Shown here piece by piece: positions 1 through 9,314 of a stretch of DNA of 64,000 bases (the stretch's first letter is position 1; every line of letters begins with the position of its first letter). The position numbers were made by a program, and so were the translations under genes. The stretch lies in assembly GCF_000152745.1 (NCBI RefSeq), contig NZ_CH672428.1, positions 802,916-866,915 of the forward strand. The letters run 5' to 3'. Origin of the DNA: Oceanicaulis sp. HTCC2633 (GTDB lineage Bacteria > Pseudomonadota > Alphaproteobacteria > Caulobacterales > Maricaulaceae). The notes below the pieces were generated by a model. It had not been told where the DNA came from and searched no databases. It was given only the letters and a program-made list of their open reading frames with translations.

Positions 1-629
1 CAGCCCGGCGCATAACGGATCACGCCCGCCGGCATATAGCCCCAGGTATGATAGGAGACGACGGCGTCCGGCGTGGGAAAGCGCTCGTACAGGCCATCTG
101 ACAGCATGGCGAGGGCGCCCAGCCCCACTTCCTCGGCTGGCTGGCCGATCAACACCAGCGTGCCGGACCAGTCATCGCGGTTCTGGCTCATATAGCGAGC
201 CGCCGCGACCAGAGAGGTCATATGGGTGTCGTGCGCGCAGGCATGCATGACCGGGAAGGTGTTGCCCATCCGGTCCTCGCCCATCACTTCAGACGCATAA
301 TCGACCGGCGTGTCCTCTCGAACAGGCAGACCGTCCATATCGGCGCGCAGCATGATGGTCGGCCCCTCGCCGTTTTCCATCACGGCGACGACGCCTGTGC
401 GACCCACGCCTTCGGTCACCTCGAACCCGGCGTCGCGCAGCTCCTGCGCCAGACGCGCGGCGGTTTCGGTCTCCATGAAGGAGAGTTCCGGGTTTTCGTG
501 GAAATGCTCGTAGAGCGATTGCAGATGATTGTCCCAATCCGCGCTGATGGCGGTGCGCAGATCATCCTGCGCAAGGGATGGTGCGGTCAGCGCCAGCCCA
601 GCGGCGGCGGCCATGAACAAATGACGCAT
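1..629 (-). CDS. Secreted M20-family amidohydrolase/metallopeptidase (C-terminus beyond the window edge)
   Basis: The minus-strand frame starts at an ATG at 629 and is open to base 1, so only the N-terminal ~210 residues are visible. It opens with a cleavable signal peptide (MRHLFMAAAAG...LAQ), so the enzyme should be periplasmic or exported. The visible body has M20D-type features: ADMDGLPV, and HACAHDTHM, which corresponds to the family's metal-binding HACGHDxH with the Gly changed to Ala, followed by GQPAEE with the acidic catalytic/metal pair. Members hydrolyse N-acyl or amide bonds of amino-acid conjugates using a di-metal centre. The substrate cannot be told. Family assignment is firm; the exact activity is not. 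Confidence 0.82.
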   Translation of the reverse strand, partial: MRHLFMAAAAGLALTAPSLAQDDLRTAISADWDNHLQSLYEHFHENPELSFMETETAARLAQELRDAGFEVTEGVGRTGVVAVMENGEGPTIMLRADMDGLPVREDTPVDYASEVMGEDRMGNTFPVMHACAHDTHMTSLVAAARYMSQNRDDWSGTLVLIGQPAEEVGLGALAMLSDGLYERFPTPDAVVSYHTWGYMPAGVIRYAPG

Positions 630-715
630 AGTGCGACTCCCCGATTATCTGGGCGGCATTGCAGACCGCCAGCCCGGAGAGGTCAACGCATAAAGGTAAG
701 GCTGCTTGCGACCGC

Positions 716-1207
716 CTAGTCGAACAGGGCGTCCGCCGCGGCCTGGGCGGCGGCGCTGTCATCAATGCCCTCGCCCTCGATACGACCCTGCACCGCGGCT
801 CGCGCCGCCGCCAGCAGGGATTCGATCTCGCTTCCCGCCATGGCGGATGCGCCTGCGAAATCGCCGTCCCGGACCTTGTCCTGCGCGCGTTGCAACTCGA
901 CATTCACGGCCGCAACGATGGTTTCCAGATGCGCCTTGAGCGCGTAGTCGACCGCTGCATAGGCCGCGATCACCGTTTCCTTGCCCACATAATTGGTGCG
1001 CTCGAAATGCTCCTCATAGCCCACAGGCTCCCAGGCCAGCACGTCTTCGGCGAAATCGGGCATATCGGGCAGCATTTCAAGAAGCATGACCACTTCATTG
1101 AAATGGTTGAGATAGTCGGTCGCGAGCCCGGTGTCGGGATGCACGTTGGCGGCTTTCAGCGCGTCCGCTGACAGCACCCCCTCGCCCAAGGTCGCCGCTT
1201 CGCTCAT
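716..1207 (-). CDS. Conserved alphaproteobacterial protein of unknown function
   Basis: 163-residue soluble acidic protein read from the ATG at 1207 (MSEAATLGE...), which has a GGGG stretch just upstream; an in-frame start at 1246 would add 13 residues but overlaps poorer context. No signal peptide or membrane segment. The central part (DYLNHFNEVVMLLEMLPDMP, then FAEDVLAWEP and EEHFERTNY) resembles a conserved hypothetical family I associate with Alphaproteobacteria, but I can name no function. The C-terminal half is Ala/Glu-rich and probably helical. It lies downstream of metG on the same strand with a 95-nt gap, so co-transcription is possible. Confidence 0.7.
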   Translation of the reverse strand: MSEAATLGEGVLSADALKAANVHPDTGLATDYLNHFNEVVMLLEMLPDMPDFAEDVLAWEPVGYEEHFERTNYVGKETVIAAYAAVDYALKAHLETIVAAVNVELQRAQDKVRDGDFAGASAMAGSEIESLLAAARAAVQGRIEGEGIDDSAAAQAAADALFD

Positions 1208-1302
1208 GGCTAGCCCCATCGTCCAGTCAGGCGCTGACAATGCCAAGTCAGCCTAAACGAAAGACTAACCGTAATGTGGGAATTCAGCGTCGCAGTTCGC
1301 CT

Positions 1303-3009
1303 CTAGCTGGCGCCGCCAAAGCGCTCTGACCATTCGGCCACCTGATCATCCTCGATCTTGGCGAACAGGATATCGGCCGGTTCAAAGCTGCGACCCGGCT
1401 CCAGCGCGGACAGCATCGCCTTTGCGTCGCCCGTGGGCCAGTCCTGCGCGCCCTCAAGACCCAGCGCCGCCAGGATCTTGCCCGCAGCCTGAGGAATGAC
1501 CGGTTGCGCCACGATGGCGCACAGACGCACCAGATTGATCCCCATGCGCACGCCCAGCGCGGCCTGGTCCTTGTCGGTCTTGAAATGCACCCAGGGCTCG
1601 GCCCTGGTCAGGTATTCATTGCCCGCCGCCCAAAGGGCGCGGGTCTCGGCTGCGGCCTTGCGGAACTCCATCGCCTCGTAATGGCTGGCGATGTTGGCAA
1701 GGCGCGTTGCGACTTCGGTCTCTAGCCAGGCTTCCGCCTCGCCCGGCGTTCCGCCCTCGGGGATGACGCCTTCAAATCGCGAAGCGCCGAATTTGAGAAT
1801 CCGGTTCACGAAATTGCCCAGAACGTCAGCCAGATCCTTGTTCACGCTCGACTGGAAATGATCCCAGGTGAACTGGGCGTCAGAGCCCTCGGGGCCATAG
1901 GCCGTCAGATACCAGCGCCAGTAATCGGCCGGCAGCAATTCGAGCGCCTGATCCATGAAGACGCCGCGCTTGTTGGAGGTGGAGAACTTGCCGCCATACC
2001 AGGTCAGCCAGTTGAAGGCTTTCAGCGCATCCACCGTCTTCCATGGCTCTTCAGAGCCCAGAAGCGTCGCGGGGAAGCTGACGGTGTGGAAGGCCACATT
2101 GTCCTTGCCCATGAATTCCACATAGCGGACGTCATCTGCGCCCTTGTCGGTGCGCCACCAGCTTTCCCAGTCGCCGCCATTTTGCTCCGCCCATTCCCGG
2201 GTTGCGGAAATGTAGCCGATGGGCGCGTCGAACCAGACATAGAAGACCTTGTCTTCAAAGCCTTCGCGCGGCTGGCCGTTCTTGGTGACCGGCACGCCCC
2301 ATTTCAGGTCGCGCGTGATGGTGCGGTCACGCAGCCCCTCATCAAGCCATTTGTAGGCGATGGACTTGGCGAAGCTCGGCCAGCCGTCAGCCGCATCCAC
2401 CCAGGCGCGAATGCGCTCCTCCATCACCGTCTGTTTGAGCTGGAGATGCTTGGTGTCGCGCACTTCAAGGTTTTTCGAGCCTGACACGGCCGAATAGGGT
2501 TCGATCAGCTCGATCGGATCGAGCAGCTTGCCGCAATTATCGCACTGGTCGCCGCGCGCTTTCTCGAACCCGCAATTGGGGCAGGTCCCCTCAACATACC
2601 GATCCGGCAGGAAGCGGCCATCATCAATGGAATAGACCTGCTGCTCGACGACTTCGGCGATCAGACCGTTCTTCTCGAGCGTTTCGGCGAAATGCTGGGT
2701 CAGTTCGGCGTTCTGCGGCGAGGAGGTGCGTCCGAAATAATCCCAGCTCAGACCAAACTGCTCGCCGATGGACTTCTGGATCTCGTGCTGCTCGTCGCAA
2801 TAGGCGCGCACATCCTGACCGGCGGCGGCGGCGGCCAGTTCAGCGGGCGTGCCGTGCTCATCGGTGGCGCAGATCGCGAGCACATCATGACCTTGCAGGC
2901 GCATGAAGCGCGCATAGACATCCGCCGGCAGCATGGATCCGGCCAGATTGCCGAGATGCTTGACGCCGTTAATGTACGGCAGAGCGCTGGTGATGAGAAT
3001 GCGGGCCAT
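1303..3009 (-). CDS. metG: Methionyl-tRNA synthetase
   Basis: 568-aa class I aminoacyl-tRNA synthetase that charges tRNA-Met and initiator tRNA. The HIGH-type motif is HLGN at residues 18-21 after ALPYING; the zinc knuckle has two CxxC pairs (CPNCGF and CDNCGK, around residues 143-162); the KMSKS loop is KFSTS at 341-345, followed by NKRGVF. An anticodon-binding helical domain follows ([14 protein letters not shown]). There is no C-terminal EMAP/Trbp111 dimerisation domain, consistent with the short length. The KFSTS signature resembles what I recall of the actinobacterial MetRS1 type rather than E. coli MetG. It is a single gene with a 76-nt gap from the next upstream gene. Confidence 0.96.
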   Translation of the reverse strand: MARILITSALPYINGVKHLGNLAGSMLPADVYARFMRLQGHDVLAICATDEHGTPAELAAAAAGQDVRAYCDEQHEIQKSIGEQFGLSWDYFGRTSSPQNAELTQHFAETLEKNGLIAEVVEQQVYSIDDGRFLPDRYVEGTCPNCGFEKARGDQCDNCGKLLDPIELIEPYSAVSGSKNLEVRDTKHLQLKQTVMEERIRAWVDAADGWPSFAKSIAYKWLDEGLRDRTITRDLKWGVPVTKNGQPREGFEDKVFYVWFDAPIGYISATREWAEQNGGDWESWWRTDKGADDVRYVEFMGKDNVAFHTVSFPATLLGSEEPWKTVDALKAFNWLTWYGGKFSTSNKRGVFMDQALELLPADYWRWYLTAYGPEGSDAQFTWDHFQSSVNKDLADVLGNFVNRILKFGASRFEGVIPEGGTPGEAEAWLETEVATRLANIASHYEAMEFRKAAAETRALWAAGNEYLTRAEPWVHFKTDKDQAALGVRMGINLVRLCAIVAQPVIPQAAGKILAALGLEGAQDWPTGDAKAMLSALEPGRSFEPADILFAKIEDDQVAEWSERFGGAS

Positions 3010-3085
3010 GGGCGGTCACGTCCAACTGATGACAGAGTATGCGCGCACACATAGCGCTGCAGGGCGCAAAGGGGAACCGGCCCCT

Positions 3086-4054
3086 TCACTCAGTCGGCCC
3101 GTCCCCGTGCAAACCCTCAGGGCACCACAAGGTGACGCTGTCATCTTGCAGATCGAACACCAGCCGGGCGCATTGTCTCAGGACATCCCGCCCCAGGCTG
3201 GCGCGTGGGACACGGTTTGCGCCCGAACGCTCGGTGATGGTGATGACATCAATACGCTCTGCGTGACCCGAGCCTGTCTGCGCTTCATGCATGGCCAGTT
3301 CGGCGTTACTGAGCTGGTAGGCGAGCATCTGTGGGAAATATCCGGCGATCAGCAGCCCGTGATTGGGGTGCAGCAAGGCCTGCCCCATGGCGAACATGCC
3401 GATGGGTTCGTCAACAGCGTCGGGGAGAGGCTCATCAACCAGCCCGGTTTGCTCAGCCTGTCGGAATATGCGTCTGTCCAGATGCGTCCGCTGGATCAGG
3501 CTGAGCCCCAGATCGACAGCCCCCAGCGTGGAGGAGGCTTCGAATCGCCACTCCAGCAGCCCCCTCTTTCCCGGGAGCACAGTTGCAGCGGTTTCGGGGG
3601 CGGACGCGTCCATAATCAGTTCGATCTGATCGAACGCCTCCAGAGCGCCAAGCCCGACATAGCCGTCTGCAAGCGGGGTGAACTCATAGTCAGGAATCCA
3701 TATCGCTCGCCGGCGAATTCCGGCTGCGGACCCAACAGACAGGCGGGGCCTCCCCGTCCGGCCACGCAATGTCGCTTCGTCCCGGATCTGAATGGAGACC
3801 CCACGCGACAAAAGCGGCGTGGCGCGCAAACCGGCGCGTTCGGCCGTACTGGCGTTGACCAGCAAGAAGGCCGGAGCATCCAGGGCAACAATCAAACGCA
3901 CCGGCTCTCCTGAGAGCGTCGCCTCCACGATAGGCTGCGCACCGTCCAACGCTTCCACGCGCAAGACCTGCGCCCGGGCTGACGGAGGGAAGGCCCCGAA
4001 CAGGCACGCTGTCAGCACGACCCAGCCAACCGCCCGCCTTAATCGACCCGACAT
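3086..4054 (-). CDS. Exported retropepsin-like (pseudo-aspartic protease) protein
   Basis: 322 aa with a signal peptide (residues 1 to ~28, ...PPSARAQ). The body looks like two retropepsin-like lobes. Lobe 1 has GEPVRLIVALDAPAFLLVN (D59), the layout of the bacterial 'vrFlVDTGA' catalytic loop with TG replaced by AP, then A-ERAGL and a GLGALEAFDQIELIMD strand pair. Lobe 2 ends with GRDVLRQCARLVFDLQDDSVTLW, the usual flap-to-C-terminal strand pattern. Because the DTG triad is absent it may be a binding or inactive paralogue. Family assignment is inference from pattern; a plain hypothetical exported protein is the alternative. Confidence 0.6.
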   Translation of the reverse strand: MSGRLRRAVGWVVLTACLFGAFPPSARAQVLRVEALDGAQPIVEATLSGEPVRLIVALDAPAFLLVNASTAERAGLRATPLLSRGVSIQIRDEATLRGRTGRPRLSVGSAAGIRRRAIWIPDYEFTPLADGYVGLGALEAFDQIELIMDASAPETAATVLPGKRGLLEWRFEASSTLGAVDLGLSLIQRTHLDRRIFRQAEQTGLVDEPLPDAVDEPIGMFAMGQALLHPNHGLLIAGYFPQMLAYQLSNAELAMHEAQTGSGHAERIDVITITERSGANRVPRASLGRDVLRQCARLVFDLQDDSVTLWCPEGLHGDGPTE

Positions 4055-4200
4055 CTATCGACACCCTCTGATTGCCGTCTCTTCAGAATTCCCTCAAATG
4101 GCTAGGAACGCAAGCTTCACCCCGGCGCCTCTCTCTGTGCAATCAAGCCTGCAAGCCTGCTTGCCGAACCGGTCGTCTCCCGCGTAGAAAGCGCTGATGC

Positions 4201-4276
4201 GCCGGCTTAGCTCAGCTGGTAGAGCAGCGGTTTTGTAAACCGAAGGTCGGGGGTTCGAGTCCCTCAGCCGGCGCCA
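4201..4276 (+). tRNA. tRNA-Thr (anticodon TGT)
   Basis: 76-nt cloverleaf: acceptor GCCGGCT (4201-4207) pairs with AGCCGGC (4266-4272), discriminator G, and CCA is encoded at 4274-4276. D arm TAGCTCAGCTGGTAGAGC, anticodon loop TTTGTAA with TGT, and T arm GGGGGTTCGAGTCCCTC are all in place. It reads ACA/ACN threonine codons. Confidence 0.97.
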
Positions 4277-4512
4277 GATCTCCCGAATTCCCCCTGCCTG
4301 TTCACGCGCAGTCGCGCGCTCGAGCCTTCGGCGTCGCCGGGTTCACGCCGGGCCATCGCTGCGCTGCCGACCTGATTTCCGTCACATTGTGCTCTATCTG
4401 TAGCGCCTGAAAGGGCATGCCGCAGGCGCCTGCGACTCTTGGCGCGTTTGCCGGCTGTCGGCCTGCGCGCTAGATGCATGCCCGAACCTGAGTGCAACAG
4501 GAGTAAGCGCCC

Positions 4513-4932
4513 ATGCGTATGATTTTCGCCGGTTTCGCCGCCCTCGCCCTGACCACAGCCGCGCACGCGCAGGATGACGCCGAGTCCGCCATCCTGTCCG
4601 AGCTGGGTGAGCCCTATGTGAGCGCCAATGTGGACAATGGCGCACGGATTTTCCGTCGCTGCCAGGCCTGCCACACGGTGGAAGAAGGCGGACGCAACAT
4701 GGTCGGCCCGAACCTTCACGGCGTGTTCGGCCGCGAGTCCGGTCACAAGGACGACTTCCGCTATTCCCCGGCCATGTCTGAATCCGAAGTGGTCTGGTCC
4801 GCCGAGACGCTGGACGCCTATCTGACCAATCCGCGTGAATATATCCGCGGCAACCGGATGAGCTTTGCGGGTCTGCGCGATGAACAGGATCGCCACGACC
4901 TCATCGCCTGGCTGGCGATCAACACGCACTAG
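4513..4932 (+). CDS. Periplasmic class I cytochrome c (c2/c550-like)
   Basis: 139-aa mono-haem cytochrome. A signal peptide (residues 1-20, ...TTAAHAQ) sends it to the periplasm, where haem is attached at CQACH (residues 50-54). The preceding NGARIFRRC and the following HTVEEGG...VGPNLHGVFGR are diagnostic of the c2 group. The distal Met ligand lies in NRMSFAGL (about residue 116), and the C-terminal helix (DRHDLIAWL) closes the fold. It probably shuttles electrons between cytochrome complexes. The start ATG has a CAGGAG ribosome site 9 nt upstream. It is a single-gene unit ending at the terminator at 4957-4982. Confidence 0.93.
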   Translation: MRMIFAGFAALALTTAAHAQDDAESAILSELGEPYVSANVDNGARIFRRCQACHTVEEGGRNMVGPNLHGVFGRESGHKDDFRYSPAMSESEVVWSAETLDAYLTNPREYIRGNRMSFAGLRDEQDRHDLIAWLAINTH

Positions 4933-4945
4933 GCGGCCTGTCGCC

Positions 4946-4984
4946 AAAAACAAAAACCCCGGAGCCTCGCTCCGGGGTTTTTCC
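4946..4984. terminator. Bidirectional rho-independent terminator
   Basis: Stem CCCCGGAGC (4957-4965) / GCTCCGGGG (4969-4977) with a 3-nt loop. T5 follows on the plus strand and an A-rich run (4946-4956) lies before it, so it can end both the cytochrome c transcript and the convergent RND operon. Confidence 0.9.
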
Positions 4985-7900
4985 TTACTCGGCCGGGGCC
5001 GCAGGCGGATCGACCGGATCGGCGCCGCGCACATCGCGGGCTTCCTTCTCCAGCTGCCGTGACACCCAGTTCGGCGTCTTCGTGTACCGCCCCAACACGC
5101 CATACACGGCAGGCACCACGAACAGGGTGAAGAGCGTCGCCACCATCACGCCGGTGAAAATCACCAGACCGATCGTCACCCGCGTCTCCGAACCCGGGCC
5201 CGTGGCGATGACCAGCGGAAAGGCGCCGATGGCGGTGGAGACGCCGGTCATCAGGATCGGACGCAGCCGTGTGACCGAGGCTTCCAGCGTCGCTTCAGCG
5301 AGGCTGAGCCCCTCTTCACGCAGCTGGTTGGCGAACTCCACGATCAGGATGCCGTTCTTCGCCGCGAGCCCGATCAGGATGATCAGGCCGATCTGGGAGA
5401 AGATGTTCAGGCTCGATCCGCCCATATAGAGGCCGAACAGGCCGCCCGCGACCGCCAGCGGCACGGTCAGCATGATCACGGCGGGCTGGATGAAGCTCTC
5501 GAACTGGGCCGCCAGCACCAGGAAGACGATCAGCAGGGCGAGCCCGAAGGCGAAGTAGATCGCATTGTTGGATCGCAGGAATTCACGCACCTCGCCCACA
5601 TAGGTGGTGCCCACTTCCGGAGGCAGGGTGTCCGCCGCCCACTGGTCGAGCCATTCCACGGCCTGACCGATGGTGTAATCGCCCTGGATGGTGGCCGACA
5701 CCGTCACCGCGCGCTGACGATCAATGCGGGCGCGGCTGGGCGCCTCGCCCACTTCACGCAGGTTCACGAGGCTGGAGAGCGGAATGAGATCGCCGGACTC
5801 GGCCCTGACAAACAGGGTCTCAAGATCGTTCTGGCTGGAACGGTCCGCCTGACGGTTCTCAAGGATGACGTTGTAGGCCTCGCCCCGGTCGATGAACTGG
5901 CCCACGCGACGCGATCCCAGATGCGTCTGCAGCGTGCGGCTGATGTCGGAGACCGACACGCCCAGCGCCGCGGCGCGTTCCCGATCAATATCCACCAGAA
6001 GACGCGGCGCGGTGGGCTGATAGTCCTTGCGCGCCCGGATCAGGTTCGGATTGCGTTCGGAGATGTCGGCGATCAGGCGATCCGCCTCACGGTTGAGCAT
6101 GTCGTAGTCGGGGCCCTGCAGGACGAACTGGATGTCGTCGCCGCCCCCGCCGCCGCCCAGGGGCGAGCGCATGGAGACGAAGGCCCGCACGCCGGGCAAT
6201 TGTCCGAGACGCGCATTGATCTCGTTGACGATCTCATCACCCGGACGACGCTCGTCCCAGTCCGCCATGCTGCCGATGACGATCCCGGAATTATAGCCCG
6301 ATCCGCCCCATCCCGGAGACACAACCAGCACCCGGCGCAGCTCGCCAGTCTCGAGATAGCTGTTCACGACCTCTTCGGCCTGCATCATCTGGCCGGTCAT
6401 GTAATCAAAGCTGGCGCCCTGATGCGCCTGAACGAAACCGAAGAAGCTTCCGCGATCCGAAGGCGGGGTCAGCTCGCCCGGCAGTTTTGAGAACATGAAG
6501 GCCGAGCCCGCCACAGCGACGAGAATGAGCGGCGCCACGATCCACGGCACGCCCAGGATCAGCTTAAGGCTCTGACGGTAGGAATTCTGAACCTTGTCCA
6601 GGCCGTCATTGACCCATTTCGCAGGACCACGCAGCTCCGTGCTGGGTTTGAGGAGCTTGGAGGTCATCATCGGAGACAGGGTCAGAGCGACAAAGCTCGA
6701 CAGCACCACCGCGCCGGTGATCGTCACAGCCAGTTCCGCAAAAATGCGACCAATCAGCCCAGGCAGGAAGATCAGCGGCATGAACACGGCGACCAGCGTC
6801 GCCGTGGTCGCGATCACCGCAAAGAAGACCTGACGACCGCCGCGCTCACTCGCGAGCATGGGCGGCTCGCCCAGATCCACCCGACGCTGGATGTTCTCGA
6901 GCACCACAATGGAATCGTCCACGACCAGACCAATGGCCAGCACCAGCGCCAGCAGGGTCAGGATGTTGATGGAAAAGCCCCCGGCCGCAAGAATCGCAAA
7001 GGTGCCGACCATGCAGACCGGAACCACCGCGGCGGGCACGATGGCGGCGCGGAAACTGCCCAGGAACAGGTAGATCACCAGCACCACCAGCGTCGCGGCG
7101 ACCGCAAAGGTGCGCCACACTTCCTTGATGGATTCCTTGATGAAAACGGTGTCGTCGGAACCGCGAATGATCTCCATGCCTTCAGGCAATTGAGGCTGGA
7201 GCCGGTCGATGGCGGCGTTGATCTGCTCGGCGACGGCGACGGAGTTCGCCTTGCTCTGACGCACAAAGCCCAGGCCCACCATGTTCTGGCCATTGCCGCG
7301 GAACATCGCACGATGCTCTTCCGCCGCCAGTTCGACATCCGCCACTTCTCCCAGACGGATGACATGACCGTCCTCGGAAACGCGGATCGGCATGCGGGCA
7401 AAGGCCTCCTCATTGGCGAAGAGACGCTCGACGCGCACGAAAAGCTGGGTGTCAGTGGTCTCCACGGCGCCGCCGGGCGCCTCGACATTCTCCGAGCGCA
7501 GCGCATTCTCGATATCAGCGACCGTGATCGACCGGGCCGCCATTTCATAAGGATCAAGCCAGATGCGCATGGCGTAGCGGCGCTGACCGCCGATACGAAC
7601 GTTCGCAACGCCGTCGAGCACCGTGAACCGGTCCACGATATAGCGGTCGGCATAGTCGGTGAGCTCTTCGGAGGTCATCCGGTCCGAACCGAGCATATAC
7701 CACAGGAAGGGCCGCGCATCGCTGTCCTGCTTGGACACTTCCAGGTTCTGCACGTCATCGGGCATGCGGTCTCGAATACGCGACACCGCATCCCGCACAT
7801 CGTTCGCCGCCGCTTCGATATCGCGTTCCAGCGTGAATGTGATGGTGACCCGGGACGATCCATCGCGGGAGGACGAGCTGATCGTGTCCACGCCCTCAAT

Positions 7901-8119
7901 GCCCGACAGGCTGTCCTCAATGACCTGAGTGACGCGGTTTTCCATCACTTCGGCATTGGCGCCGGGATAGTCCGCGCTCACCGAAACCACGGGACGGTCC
8001 ACATCGGGCATTTCCCTCAGGGGCAGGTCACGCAGCCCCATGAAGCCGAAAACAATGATCAGGGCGCTCGCGACAAAAGCGAGAACCGGCCTGCGGACAG
8101 CAACATCGGTCAGGGTCAT
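4985..8119 (-). CDS. RND efflux pump inner-membrane permease (HAE/AcrB-like)
   Basis: 1044-aa proton-driven resistance-nodulation-division exporter. The N-terminus (MTLTDVAVRRPVLAFVAS...) is the usual first transmembrane helix. Two large periplasmic loops alternate with clusters of membrane helices. The proton-relay pair is present in TM4 (AIGLVVDDSIVVLENI) and the coupling Lys in TM10 (GLAAKNGILIVEFANQLREEG). Length fits the family. It overlaps its adaptor gene by 4 nt (ATGA), so the two are translationally coupled; no TolC gene is in view, so the outer channel must be encoded elsewhere. Substrate is unknown: multidrug, detergent or hydrophobic amphiphile export is the usual role. Confidence 0.95.
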   Translation of the reverse strand: MTLTDVAVRRPVLAFVASALIIVFGFMGLRDLPLREMPDVDRPVVSVSADYPGANAEVMENRVTQVIEDSLSGIEGVDTISSSSRDGSSRVTITFTLERDIEAAANDVRDAVSRIRDRMPDDVQNLEVSKQDSDARPFLWYMLGSDRMTSEELTDYADRYIVDRFTVLDGVANVRIGGQRRYAMRIWLDPYEMAARSITVADIENALRSENVEAPGGAVETTDTQLFVRVERLFANEEAFARMPIRVSEDGHVIRLGEVADVELAAEEHRAMFRGNGQNMVGLGFVRQSKANSVAVAEQINAAIDRLQPQLPEGMEIIRGSDDTVFIKESIKEVWRTFAVAATLVVLVIYLFLGSFRAAIVPAAVVPVCMVGTFAILAAGGFSINILTLLALVLAIGLVVDDSIVVLENIQRRVDLGEPPMLASERGGRQVFFAVIATTATLVAVFMPLIFLPGLIGRIFAELAVTITGAVVLSSFVALTLSPMMTSKLLKPSTELRGPAKWVNDGLDKVQNSYRQSLKLILGVPWIVAPLILVAVAGSAFMFSKLPGELTPPSDRGSFFGFVQAHQGASFDYMTGQMMQAEEVVNSYLETGELRRVLVVSPGWGGSGYNSGIVIGSMADWDERRPGDEIVNEINARLGQLPGVRAFVSMRSPLGGGGGGDDIQFVLQGPDYDMLNREADRLIADISERNPNLIRARKDYQPTAPRLLVDIDRERAAALGVSVSDISRTLQTHLGSRRVGQFIDRGEAYNVILENRQADRSSQNDLETLFVRAESGDLIPLSSLVNLREVGEAPSRARIDRQRAVTVSATIQGDYTIGQAVEWLDQWAADTLPPEVGTTYVGEVREFLRSNNAIYFAFGLALLIVFLVLAAQFESFIQPAVIMLTVPLAVAGGLFGLYMGGSSLNIFSQIGLIILIGLAAKNGILIVEFANQLREEGLSLAEATLEASVTRLRPILMTGVSTAIGAFPLVIATGPGSETRVTIGLVIFTGVMVATLFTLFVVPAVYGVLGRYTKTPNWVSRQLEKEARDVRGADPVDPPAAPAE

Positions 8120-9234
8120 TGCGCAGCCTCCCCGGTCTGGATTTCAAGGCCGCGGCCGCCGCCCTGGGCGGGCGCATTCGCTATACGCAGGGCGCCGCCC
8201 TCTCGTACGCGGTGAACGCCTTCGGCCACGATGCGTTCGCCGACCTCAAGACCACTGGTCACCTCCACCATGCCTGCGATCCGCAATCCGAGCTCGATAT
8301 CTCGGCGCACGGCGACTGGCGCGTTTTCCCCTTCGGCGATGACGTAGACAAAGGTCTGTTCGTCAAACCTTACGATGGAAGAGCCCGGTATGGCCGGGCT
8401 GGTGCGTTCATCACGACGCAGCTCGACCGTCATCAGCATGCCCGGACGCAGGCGGCCGGCCTCATTGTCGATCAGGGCGCGCACCGTGACCGTGCGTGTG
8501 GCGGGATCAATCCGGCTGTCCACCTGATCCACCTGCCCGGCGAAGACCTGGTCGGGAAAGGCCGAGCTGCGCGCCCGCACCGTCTGCCCCCGCTCGATGA
8601 CCGAAAGGAAACGTTCGGGGACAGTGAAGTCGAGCTTGATGACCGAGGTGTCGTCGAGCTGCGCAATCACGTCGCCCGGGCCGACCAGCTCGCCCACGCT
8701 GACATTGCGAAGGCCGATGACGCCCGAGAAGGGCGCGCGAATGATGCGGTCGGCCATGCGGGCCTCAATGGCCTCGACCCGGGCGCGGGCGCGGTCATAG
8801 GCCGCCTGCGCTTCATCAAGCCGGGTGCGCGAGGCCACGCCCCGATCCGTCAGGTCCTGGATCCGGGAGATGTCACGCTGGGTTTCCCGCAAGGTGGCGC
8901 GGGCTTCGTTCAGCCCCGCCGCTTCTTCGGTATCCAGAAGCTCGACCAGGATATCGCCTTCCTCGACCCGGGCGCCGGAATCAAAATCGAGCCGGGCGAT
9001 AATGTCTGACACCTTGGCGGTGAGGTTGACGGATTCGTTCGCTCCGGCCGTGCCCAGCGCTTCAACGACGTCCGCAAAGACTTCCGGCTGGACGGTGTAC
9101 GCCGAGACCAGGGTCTCCTCACCGCGCCATCCGCCTGCCTGTTCACCACCACCGGATAAGGCGCGAACGGCCACTGCAAGCGCCATGATCGCAAAGATCA
9201 CCCCCGTAGCGGCCAGAAAAAGCCAACGCTGCAT
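8116..9234 (-). CDS. RND efflux periplasmic adaptor (membrane fusion protein)
   Basis: 372 aa; an N-terminal hydrophobic segment (WLFLAATGVIFAIMALAVAV) anchors or exports the protein. Order of parts: barrel-sandwich (lipoyl-like) half with the signature VEEGDILVELLDTEEAA, an alpha-helical hairpin (EARATLRETQRDISRIQDL...RARVEAIEARM), the second lipoyl half (IRAPFSGVIGLRNVSVGELVGPGD), then beta-barrel and membrane-proximal domains. It bridges the RND permease encoded directly downstream to a TolC-type channel. It is the first gene of the two-gene operon. Confidence 0.94.
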   Translation of the reverse strand: MQRWLFLAATGVIFAIMALAVAVRALSGGGEQAGGWRGEETLVSAYTVQPEVFADVVEALGTAGANESVNLTAKVSDIIARLDFDSGARVEEGDILVELLDTEEAAGLNEARATLRETQRDISRIQDLTDRGVASRTRLDEAQAAYDRARARVEAIEARMADRIIRAPFSGVIGLRNVSVGELVGPGDVIAQLDDTSVIKLDFTVPERFLSVIERGQTVRARSSAFPDQVFAGQVDQVDSRIDPATRTVTVRALIDNEAGRLRPGMLMTVELRRDERTSPAIPGSSIVRFDEQTFVYVIAEGENAPVAVRRDIELGLRIAGMVEVTSGLEVGERIVAEGVHRVREGGALRIANAPAQGGGRGLEIQTGEAAQ

Positions 9235-9314
9235 AACCCCGTCTCCTGAAGAATTTCACATGCCCGATATGCGCCGTTTAATGCGAAAATCAAAAATCGC
9301 ACATTTCATTGCAT

